From assembly GCF_040958095.1 (NCBI RefSeq), contig NC_091152.1:16521541-16585540 (forward strand): DNA of 64,000 bases. The letters run 5' to 3'. Below the pieces are notes generated by a model. The model saw only the letters and a program-made list of their open reading frames with translations, made no database searches and was not told where the DNA came from. This document shows, one piece after another, positions 10,201 to 22,200 of the stretch. Made by a program: the position numbers and the translations under genes. The stretch is from Procambarus clarkii (lineage: Eukaryota; Arthropoda; Malacostraca; Decapoda; Cambaridae). The first letter of the stretch is position 1. The number at the start of each line of letters is the position of its first letter.

Positions 10201-13200
10201 GAAGGCCACTAATATTCTAGTGGCCTCGATGCGAACAGAAAGCCGACGGCTTGTCAAAGGTCCCCTTCATTTGCCCTGAGGATTTTTGCAGCTGAATTCT
10301 AAAATTCAACTGTATCTTGGCATTTATAGCTTTGGGAGGTTGGTGGTTCCATGGGTTTATAACCTTGTAAGACCATATGACTGTGCCTGTGGGGACATTC
10401 CCATAAATGAGGAAATCACCAAAAGTTTGTAGCCCCAAGTTAACATTTATCTTTGATGCAGGTGAGAAGTAACTCTGCAGTCAAAGAATTAAGCTGTGGT
10501 TATGTTTTTTATTAATGACTAAAATTTAGTTTTTAGAAAACTTTCCAGTTAGCACAGTTAAGTTTACAATTCTTGTTTCTTTGTCTCAAATCCTCTGCTA
10601 GCGGGAGCCAGTCGGTCGAGCGGACAGCACACTGGACTTGTGATCCTGTGGTCCCGGGTTCGATCCCGGGCGCCGGCGAGAAACAATGGGCAGAGTTTCT
10701 TTCACCCTATGCCCCTGTTACCTAGCAGTAAAATAGGTACCTGGGTGTTAGTCAGCTGTCACGGGCTGCTTCCTGGAGGTGGAAGCCTGGTCGAGGACCG
10801 GGCTGCGGGGACACTAATCTCAAGATAGCTCTGTGTGTGTTTTTGTTTGTTTATATCCTGGTTGCAGTATGTCCCTGCTAAGGTCTTGATACTGTAATTT
10901 TTTTGTAATTCACCTTTTCTGTTGTCTTTGTATTTCGTTACTCTGTGATGTGACTTGTGTGCTTTAACTCCTTGTTGCTGCATTAATATTAATATATTTA
11001 TTTTTCACCAGGCTGCCCGGACTATGCTTGCAAATTTTAGACGCATACTTCTGTCTCGGGGCCGTCACATGCTTCTCTCTGCAGTCTGCTTCACAAACTT
11101 TAATTGGAGTAAGGAAAAAATATCGAATGAAAGTTTGCAAAGGTAATAAATCGGCAATATGAATTTAAATATGCAGGTAGTTTTTTTTTTTTTACTATCT
11201 CTTGTTAGTCTATTTGTAAAAAACTTGCATTTTCTTAAACGTGTTTATTTTGGATTTACTGTAATTTTTAATTTGTAAAACTATTTTCTCATTCCATCTC
11301 CATGTAAGGAATGGCTATTATGGATGATTATAGATATTCACACTACATATTCCATCACTAATGTCATGTCTGTATGAGATAAAGCATTGCCAGCTTCCTC
11401 CGTGTTTTGTGGGCAGGTTCCCTCACCAGCTTCCCTCAGCTTAAGAGAGTGACATTGCAGGACCACATTCACACTTTAATCTCACACGGCTACACTATTT
11501 CTGTCCACTGGCAACAACTTTATTCCATTGATTCTGTCTCGTCTCCTCAAAGGGGCTGGGAGCATGGGATGATCAAAGATCAACTCGATACAAAGGCAAA
11601 CCTCTCACAACAGTGAAAGGTAGTCACAAAACACAGCAACCCTTTTGAACTTTTGTTTTTGTTTTCAATTGAATTAATTACCCAATTCTGAAAACACAAT
11701 ACTGTAGTGCTAACTATTGAATTGTTGAATTGCAAATGCTATTTCTGCATTTGTTACAGGGTTTCCTTCCCAGGTACCACTAGCTAAGACTGCCAACCAC
11801 CAGAGTTATCTTCCCTGCAGCTTTTGGGTTATTCCTTTGAAGTGATGCGTCTTGGATCATACGTCCAGGGTTGTGTTTCGTAACTTTGTTGCCAAAACGA
11901 AGCTTGTTGAGTAGAGGTGCTGTTGTTCAGTTACTTTACATTTCACTTGATGGTGGTGTTACTGTTTTTTTTGTATCTGTAATGAAATGTCCCCATGCAA
12001 CCAGGAGGCCTGGTCGACGACCGGGCCGCGGGGACACTAAGCCCCGGAAGCACCTCAAGGTAACCAAGGTGCCTTTATCAGGAAGAGATTCTAAGGCGGC
12101 TTATTGTTGCTAGCTACCTGGATAGCTCCACCCAACTCAATCCATGCCAGGTTCATGCCAGTGATTATAATTCTACTGGAGACCAGAGGCCAAAACCTAG
12201 CTCCCTCTACATAGGTGCTAGGGGCAGAGGATTCTAGATCACTCTAATTGAGAAAAGCCCACCAGATAGGTGGGCAAGACAAAATTAACAATCAGCAAGG
12301 TAATATGAATATAAAATGAGGCATGAGACACTGAAATTGGCAAACCACCTGGTTGTGAAGCGGTTCATTCATTAGCTCCACCTACGCACCATTAGGTGAC
12401 TGTGCCGAGGCCCTTGAGCCACTGGCCTTGACTGTTCTTCATTTTGCCTGGTATGAGACATCGTGATGCCACAATTACGCTCTACATTTCTGCCAAGCAG
12501 TCTTTGAGTCCTGGTTATTCAGATAAGTGTTGGCCATCCTTTTCACATGCTTTTGTTGAGCAGGGGCCATTCACTTTCACACTTGAACAAATCCACAAGG
12601 GCCGTGACGAGGATTCGAACCTGCGTCCTGAAGCATCCCAGACACTGCCTTAGTCTTTTGATAAAGTGATTCATTTGATGCATCACGTTAGTGTGATCTC
12701 TGTGTGTACTTTCACACTTCTTTTGTATTTTAGTATTTACTTCACAGTGCAGGTATATTTATGCCTCGCTTCTGTGAACTCCGATTAACTGTTCGTCTCA
12801 AACTGGTAATGCCTAGTGACAATTTCTAGGTATTCGTTGATGTTACCTCTGCCCACCCTGGGTTATCTTCTCTGGTGGGTTCAGGTAGCTGTCTCTGGGA
12901 GACCATATTCCTGAGGAAGAAGCCTCACCCTTAACAGTACAGGGGTATCTTGGTTTACGAATTTAATCCATTCCTGGAGACGGTTCGTAACCCGAAAATT
13001 CGTAAAACCAAGCGAATTTCCCCACAAGAAATAATGGGAAATTAATTAATCCGTTCCTAACTCCCCAAAAAATTAACTTCAAAGTAAATTTTTTTTACCT
13101 AATTCACTCAAATCTTCACTACAAAAGTATGTACAAGTTATTATTAACCTTTACTTATAACTCCTATTGGCATATGGAAGACAGTGAGTGGGGGGGAGGG

Positions 13201-16200
13201 AGGAGAGGTGTTACTGTTTGGGAGGGGAGTTCCTTTCCATTATAACACCAGGGAGTGAGGACTTCTCTGGGGTGCACACTCTGGCACGTTTTGCCTGCAT
13301 ACCACTAGCACCTGCTTGTGGCTCGCTGCATGATTTTCTCATTTTTTTCATGATTGTTTTTCCCTTCTTTGTAACACTTGTCTGTAGTGAGACATCACAT
13401 TGTCATTAATAAGATCAATGCCACGGCCTGCTAAAGCTTTATCTGGGTGATTCTTTTCAGCAAAACTTTGCAGTTCTTCCCATACTGCACACATTTTCTT
13501 AATTAATGAGGAACCATTAATCCTCTACTGCCTCCTCTTCCCCTGAAGATTTGTTGTACTGCCTAGCTAGTTCAACAACACGTGTGCGATTTTCATGTTT
13601 ACGAATAATCTCTTGTTTTTCCTCTATGGGCATTCTCACATGTGATTTCTTGCCTTGAACCTTACCACTGGCTTTCTTGGGACCCATGGCGAGATATATA
13701 ATAACAACTTTTATGCTCAAATAGGCAAAAATCCGAAAAATCTGTAAATCCTTGCGAAGAATTCAGGCGGGATAGTCACTGGGCGCGAGGCACTGGTAAA
13801 CTGAGGCGCGATCGCCGTGCCACCACGTGCTAGGTCGGCGGTACACGTATCAACAAACTCGTATCCCGAGGTAAAGTTCGTTACCCGATTCAAATTTTCC
13901 GAACAAATCGGGCTCGTAACTCAAAAAGTTCGTAAATAGCGGCATTCGTAAACCGAGGTACCACTGTACAAGGGCCTTGGACTCCTCTGCACAGCTTTGG
14001 GACAGTTGTGTTTTCCTGATGAGGGTCACACAGGGTGTTTGTGTGCTCATTTTAGGGTATTCTACTCACACCCTTAACAGCTATCTATGCTTATTTTGGT
14101 GTTTGTAATACTTAACGAGTGGCTTCCCCTATATCCAGTGGTTCCTTCTTGGTCTATCCGTTGGGACCCAGTTAGCACTTTTCAACAGCATCTTTTTTTT
14201 TTTTTTTAGCGTGCCTGTTAATGCATGAACAACAAGACTCAATATAATTTCTACACACAACCAGACCAGTGCAGTGACCAACCCACATTATTTTGTCATT
14301 ATGGTTCCTTCCAATGTCCTTGCGGTCGCTTCACCATCCTATGACTACACATCGAGTCGGGTATCAATCGGACTGAGTGCATGGAAACAAACTACCAACT
14401 TCCTTCCAGGTCTTGGAGAGCCAAACTGTGCTCACGATGGTCATTCCTCTCTCCTTTCCCGAGGAGGTGATGAACCACAGGACCTCGGATTCGTTTATGA
14501 TGGCTCGGAATAAAAGGAGACTCGAGTACTCACCTAGTTCTCACCTAGTTGTGTTTGCGGGGGTTGAGCTCTGGCTCTTTGGTCCCGCCTCTCAACCGTC
14601 AATCAACAGGTGTACAGATTCCTGAGCCTATCGGGCTCTGTAGCTAGTTCTTAAGTCCTTAACATCATGCGCCCTTTTTCCCCAATAGACAATGACGATC
14701 TAACGGATACTTGACATTGTCTTGTCTAACTGTGAACAGTCAGTGCATAAGCTACGAAGCTACCGAGGCAGAGTTCAGAAAGGGCTTCAGAATCCATTAT
14801 ATATTCAGTTTCCTCAAATTATCATGATGCTCAGTGAATTTTTAGGTAATGTGTTTTAATAGTGGTATTTATGCTCTTGAGCATTTCTTTTAGTGTTGTT
14901 TAGACATCTTGTTAGAATCGTGCACATAGGTATATTCCACATTGCCTTATACGAAGTCTTGTTATTTCAGGGCTGTTAATGATCTTGATAGTGTGGAGAA
15001 CCTCTGCAAGGCTACTGTGGAATGTGAGATGTGTGGAAAGAGACAAGTGATTGACCAACAGGTAATGTATTTTTGTACTATTGTAAAAATAATTTGGTAT
15101 TCTGGTTAGGGATACCTTATGGGTTTATCTTATTTTTGGGGGGAGAGCCCCCCTCAGGAGCTTTTCAGAGCTTCAAATCTGCACAGTAATATAACAATGT
15201 ACTGGAGTGAACAACATGGAAGAAAATGCAGAATAGAACCAGTGAAGAGCAGAGGTGCCATAGGCACAATCGGAGAACACTGTATAAACATCAGAGGTCC
15301 GCGGTTGTTCAACGTCCTACCACGGAGCATCAGAAATATTACAGGAACAACCGTGGACATCTTCAAGAGGAAACTAGATTCTTTCCTTCAAGGAGTGCCG
15401 GACCAATCGGGCTGTGGTGGGTATGTGGGCATGCAGGCCGCTCCAAGTAACAGCCTGGTGGACCAAACTCTCACAAGTCAAGTCTGGCCCCGGGCCGGGC
15501 TTGGGGAATAGAACTCTCAGAACCCCATCAACCAGGTATCAACCAGCTTACACACTGGCATAGTCTCATTTTGGAATTGTACCAGCAGACCTATGAGACC
15601 TATTCTCACCTACTGGGAGCCAGGTCATGAATTGAACATGCTCTGTGAGGTGGGGAGAGGTTAGTAATCACAGACCCACAAACAGCTGAGAAAAACCCAT
15701 CGGTAAGATTCGGTGAAACAAAACAAGTAACTGCTTAAATGGAAGAAATGGGCTCTAAGGCAAGAATGGTGTTACCGTTACCTGGAACACCTGGGGCCAG
15801 ATTCACGAAGCAGTTACGCAAATATTTACAAATGTGAACATCTTTCCACAATCTTTGGCGGCTTCGTTTACAATTATTAAACAGTTAATGAGCTCTGAAG
15901 CACCAGGAAGCTGTTTATAACAATAACAACGGTTGATCGGGAAGTTTTCATGCTTGTAAAGCATTTAATGTAACCAACTCTGTCAAAGATTGAGGAAAGA
16001 TGTACACGTTCGTAAGTACTTGCGTAACTGCTTCGTGAATCTGGTCCCTCTTCTTTGAGGGCAATTGCTTTATTTTTGCCTCTTCTTGTTTCACAATTGT
16101 GTTTTCTGGGAGAGCTGCATCAGTGGCTTCCTGTTCCTGCAGCCAGGATAGCTCCACCTGTTTTAAATCACACAAAGACACTTGGGAATCTCCGGAGGGG

Positions 16201-19200
16201 AGCTGGTGGCTGAGCGGACAGAACACTGGACATGTGATCCTGTGGTCCCGGGTTCGATCCCAGGCACCGGCGAGAAACAATGAGCAGAGTTTCTTTCACC
16301 CTGATGCCCCTGTTACCTAGCAGTAAATAGGTACCTGGGAGTTAGTCAGCTGTCACGGGCTGCTTCCTGGGGGTGGAGGCCTGGTCGAGGACTGGGCCGT
16401 GGGGGACACTAAAGCCCCGAAATCATCTCAAGATAACCTCAAGATGATCTTGAGCTCTCAGGCTATGCACGCAAAATTGGGTCAGTTTTCCGCTGTGCAT
16501 AATAAAATTCCCCAAAAGTCTTGTTCCTTTCTATACTGTAATATGTTTCTTTCTGATAGTGGGGGAGGGGGGGGGGAGGGAAGGAATGCTCAGCTCGTTT
16601 TAGCTTGGCCATAGTGAGGTGTTCATAACGTCAAATTCTGATAAATAATTTTTAAGCTAACTGTTTGCTATAGATTTCACCTTATCACCAATATCTTCCA
16701 GGGTCTGTTAAAATGATTGAAATTTTGCCTGGCATCAATTGTTCCGCATGTGCAACTGCTACTAAGGGGGCCGGGTAACGACGTAACTACTGGGTGGATT
16801 GTTTGCCGAGTCGTTTGCTGGTTCATTTCTTTTCTTCCCGAATCTTGCAGCTGTTTGTTTTGCTTCACTTTCTGAATGTTTCTTTGTTGAGGGTGATTGT
16901 AACAATTCCCTGCTCCCCAAGAGTGTGCGAGAGGTGCCAGGATCTGGCTCTGGTCCTCGGTAGGTCAATAAGGACTCGTAGGGCTGATGTGATTTGTTTG
17001 TGAAGTTATCTCGTTGATCTAGCTACTTGGGGCCACCAGGGTTCAACCAGAAAGTGGCATTCCATCACATTTAATGCTCTTTTTTTTCTTCGTCTTCTGG
17101 TGGTATAATTCGTGAGCCACAAAATCTCTACTAAAAATGTGGGTTCTGTTACTTTGGACCTGATCATCACTTTTTTTTCCTTCAGCTCTTTCATAAAACT
17201 GGAGGGATTCTTTAGTTGTTGATATATGGTTTGTCAGGCAAGAGGTGTTCCATACTCCGGCCGGTCGGCCGAGCGGACAGCACACTGGACTTGTGATCCT
17301 GTGGTCCTGGGTTCGATCCCAGGCGCCGGTGAGAAACAATGGGCAAAGTTTCTTTCACACTATGCCCCTGTTACCTAGCAGTAAAATAGGTACCTGGGTG
17401 TTAGTCAGCTGTCACGGGCTGCTTCCTGGGGGTGGAGGCCTGGTCGAGGACCGGGCCGCGGGGACACTAAAGCCCCGAAATCATCTCAAGATAACCTCAA
17501 GATACTCTGTCTTGTGGTCACTGTGCGGTGTTATCTGCATGCTACTCATGCTATCTAGGTAGAGGCCTAGTTCTTTGCTCTAGGGCCCCAAGCTCACCCA
17601 GGTTACGTGAAAGGTTTAATGGCTCGGCCAGTTGGTTGTCTATTCTTACTTTAAGTATGTGCATAAGGCTGATGTTTTCGGTTTTCTTTGCCAGTATGTT
17701 CAAAGCTAATGTCATGGCTTGGATCTTTTGGTGCTAAAACAGTGTTGGCTGATTCATGGCCTTATTGCATCCCTATGATGCTTGGGTATTTAGCATGATG
17801 CTGATGCTCCCCTACCTTGGATGCTGCTCTCCATCTGTCATATCCCATAGATAAGCCCTCTGTCGTTTCTGTTGCTATTAATCTTATGTTCTCCTTCAGT
17901 AGTCATTTTCTTCCTAGGTGCCATTTGGAGTAAGCCACTTGGGGAGAAGGGTCCTTCCAGAAATTGTGTTGAATGTTGACTATTTTGATACAGAATTTTC
18001 TGGGTGAGCCTTGAGTAACTTGTTATTTCTACCATGTTTTTGTCTTTCCTGTTGAGATTTTGGGGTTCAGTACTGGCAACTTGAGTTAGGTGGGTTGTGG
18101 AGCCGCCATCTAATGGCATTTGGACATCAATATTAGGGTTGCTTGCCTTTGACAACAGTCATTTACCAAGTTTGCTTTAGGGCTCATTTCTTTCCTTCAA
18201 GCAGTTGCTTGTTTTATTTTGCCTTGGCTTTCGTGTGAGTTTTTCGTGTTTTGGGTAGATCTTTAATCAATATTTAAAATCATAATCTTTTTTGGGAAGG
18301 TTAAATTTACTCCCAGCAGTGAGATACTTGCTTGTATCTTTGCAGGTGAAGGGTAAAACTCTTAAAAATTTCATAATCAATAAAGAATATGTGAGGTGAT
18401 TGGGTTGAAGTAACCTGGGGTTACTTCAACCCAATCACCTTTTTTCTATACTTCACTGATAGCAAGGTAAGATGTAGATAAATAAACATTTGCTCTTTGA
18501 GTATTCAACTTAAGAGAGCAAGTTTGTCAAGCTTTCTGAATCACATTGTTGATTAACCTAGCCTTTCCAGTACTTGACCGAGGCCTATATCCTACCTTAA
18601 AAATACAGGTATTAATGTTTTCTCGATATTGTATGTTTGCTTTCAGATGGCCAATGTAGACTACTGTACCTGCACTGGGAGTTTGGGTTACACAGACAGG
18701 TGTCGTGTGTATGATTCATGGGAGCCGTTTATCGAGCGGGAAGATCACATAGTATGGCGCCAAAGGCATCACGTTCATAAGCACCTGTATGCATACAAAG
18801 GTAATTAATTTTAGCCTTATTAAGTTATTAGAAATAATCTTAAATGATAGAAAAGGATTGTCAAGTCCATTAAACAAGTATTTTTGGGAAGCCCCCTCAG
18901 TTCTACTGCACTGAGGCTCCCGAGCATTAGAAAATTGCGCCAGGTATCTGGGATGTACTAAAGCTTAACAAGAGCCAGGACCAGACTTTGATTCCCTCTA
19001 CAAGAAGTCGGAGCTTGATGATCAGAGATCAACCTAAGTCCAAGAAAGCATCAAGCAAAAGTATGGGTTTCCTCCTGCATTACGAGGCCTGCTGGTTGGG
19101 AGTGATAATACAGTAGTAAGGTGTGTGCTTTTGTGGCACTCACACCTGGCTTTGCCACCTTTGTGGTCATGGCCCACATTTAAGTTGAAGGATTAAGAAT

Positions 19201-22200
19201 CGACTTGAGAATGGCCCAGGACGGACCGAAACGTCGTCGTCCCTTCACCTTCTAGTGTGTGGTCTGGTCAACATACTTCAGCCACGTTATTGTGACTCAT
19301 TGCCTGCTTAAGCTGAAGGTGTGCTTGGGTTATGTAAGAGATTGGTCTTGTCTGTGGGTGCATACATCTATTCAAGTTGGGGGTCAGTGTGTTCTGCCAA
19401 GATGCTTTCTCTGTGGTTGGATTTCCTGCTCGTCTGCAGACTGTCTAGGCAACCAGTATCCATCACCCCCTCACTCCATATTGGAGCGGGTTGTTATAGA
19501 TTCCTCATATTCCTCCGAGCTCGATGTTGCCGAGTGCAAGTTCCTGAACGCAATTTGAAATTTGTGCTCACTGATGAGGTGTTTCGTGTCTGTGCTGCAC
19601 CTCTTTACTGGCACAACTGTCCTTTTAGGCGGTGGCTTATCAGAACGTGTGGTAGATGTTGAATTGCTGGTTTGTCTTTTTCTTCAAGAGTATTTTCTAG
19701 TTTTGGCATATTTAACGCCTCTATCATTATTTTCTTCTCGTAACGTTATTTCTCGTAACTCTAATTTTTCAGTTTTGGAAGCCATTTTGTAGCATATCTT
19801 TGCATTTTTTCTAGTTTATTGATGTGCTTCTTGAGATATGGGAGCCATTCAACTGCTTCATATTCCAATTTTGGTCTCAAAACAGTCATGAACAGTTTCT
19901 TTAATATTTCACCATCCTTTAGTGTGCACATGTGTGTGTGTGTTCGTGTGTACTCACCTAGTTGTACTCGCCTAGTTGTGTCTGCAGGATCGAGCATTGA
20001 CTCTTGGATCCCGCCTTTCGAGCATCGGTTGTTTACAGCAATGTCTCCTGTCCCATTTCCCTATCATACCTGGTTTTGTGTGTGTGTGTGTGTGTGTACT
20101 CTCCTATTTGTGGCAGCAGGATCGAGCTCTAGCTCTTAGACACAACTTTTCTAGCCGCTGGTTGCTTAATGCAGTGACACGTGACCTATTGTGTGTAGGG
20201 ATGGGGGGAATTAATACCAGCAGAATCTTGGTAATTTTTAAGAATTATTCCATGTTCAAACCCCATTATTATTTACAGAGCAACACTACATTTGATATTA
20301 TTAAAACATATATTTAGATTGTATTTAAAGTTGCTTACCAGCTGTTTGCTGACCATAACAATACATTTTACCACAGTATATGGCACCTATGATGATGTGA
20401 GCCTCGGTGCCTTCATGGAGGTACATCTCAACACAAAATTCAGATCTGAATGGGATGACACAGCGCTGCAGTTACGCGTTTTGGATTCCGATCAAGACTC
20501 CAATTCTGATCTTATCTACTGGCTTGTTAAATTTCCTGTAAGTATTTGAATACCTCAAGTATTCATTTTCCTTGTTGAATTGAACAAGAATAATTCAAGA
20601 AGAGTTACCGTTAAAGATATTAAAATTTTATGTATTACTGGTTACAAAGCTTACTATTACTGTACTGTGTTTCATATATATATTAATGTATTAATTACTT
20701 ACTAGATGTTTAGGCCCTCACAAATTATGTGACCTTGTCAGCTTCTTGAAGAAAAGTTAGTTCCGGAGACTTGAGTACTCCCAGTAAAGACACTTTAGGG
20801 TTATTTAGCCCATTACCGTCTAGCTAGAAAGTTACCGACGGTCACGGTGGATTAAAATTCTTTTATTAAAGTTTATTGGAATATTTATGGTAGAACTCAA
20901 ACGAAGTGACGTGCTATAAAATGACAACAGAATGGATTCTGTACATGTAATTCTCACAGAGATGTTAAACTCTAGTATCTAAAGTAATGGTTATTTTATA
21001 AATAACCCACATGGTTACAGTGGTATAAACGTACATTTATATATGTATGTTTGTTTTCTGTTTTTATATTCATGTATGTATGCATGCATGCTAAGGCTCC
21101 AGTGAGCCTTAGCATGTTATGAAGCTATATCCTGTTTTAAGTTCATTTTAATATGTGAAATATTATTGTTGTCATTATTGCTCTTTATATTAGCCGTACC
21201 TTTTTCTTTTTGCAGCATTTCTTTGCCAATCGTGATTATATATATAAACGGCGTTTCTCTGTAAACCAAGAAAAGAAAGAGGTTGTGATAATGAGCGAAG
21301 CAATAAGCCCGGACTACATACCAGAAGAGACGGGTATTCACCGTGTTAATGAATACTGGTCAACAATGGTTATTAGAGCCCACGAAGATATTCACAAGGT
21401 ATGACTTTTTTTTACGGAACCATATTTTGCTCCGGCACCAGTGTGCGCGCTGCGTGTCCTGGGTATAATGCTATTGCTTATTGTTAGTGCTTAGATTTTG
21501 TGTGGTTAAATTAAGGATAAAATTGAGAATATAGACGCTGCCTCATATGGGGGCCAATAGGCCCTCTGCAGTTACCTTTATTCTTATGTTCTTTTGTAAA
21601 ATGAGTTCATCATTCTAAGGGTAGATGAAGATGTGAGGGGTGATGGTGATGCAGAAATACGTTTGAGAGATTAGGCAGTGATTGTGTGCCCGAGATGATG
21701 ATTAAAGTAACAGAGGTTGTGTTCTGTTGGTGAAAAAGGAGTTAAGCAAGAAATATAATGTAGAATAAGGAGGTAATGAAGACAGTGAACTAAAGGCTTT
21801 ATAAGAATTCACAATGCCTTATACTAAATGGGGTTAAGAGAGGGGTCAGATAAAAATATTACAAATGGATATGATCTTACTGTGTGATTGGAATAAATGG
21901 TGTTGTAGATTTAAGAAAGTTATGATACATGAAATTTAAGTGTGTTATGTGTTTCAAATACATTTAACAAGGCTGTGTAATAATGTACATAAAGAGGATG
22001 AATAGTGAAATATCATAAATAAGTGAAGTGTGGAAGATACAATGAATTGGATGGATGTCATCTAGCCTTAACCCTACTTTACCTGTACTGTAATGTACTT
22101 ATGAACAAATCCACAAGGGCCGTGACGAGGATTCGAACCTACGTCCGGGAGCATTCCAGACGCTGCCGTTATCGACTTGGGGATTTTACACAGATTTTAC

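Noticed and set aside
10601..10680. tRNA gene
   Set aside because: The A and B boxes are present, but the sequence continues into a shared ~240-bp body repeated five times; the head does not fold as a complete tRNA by eye. It is a SINE.
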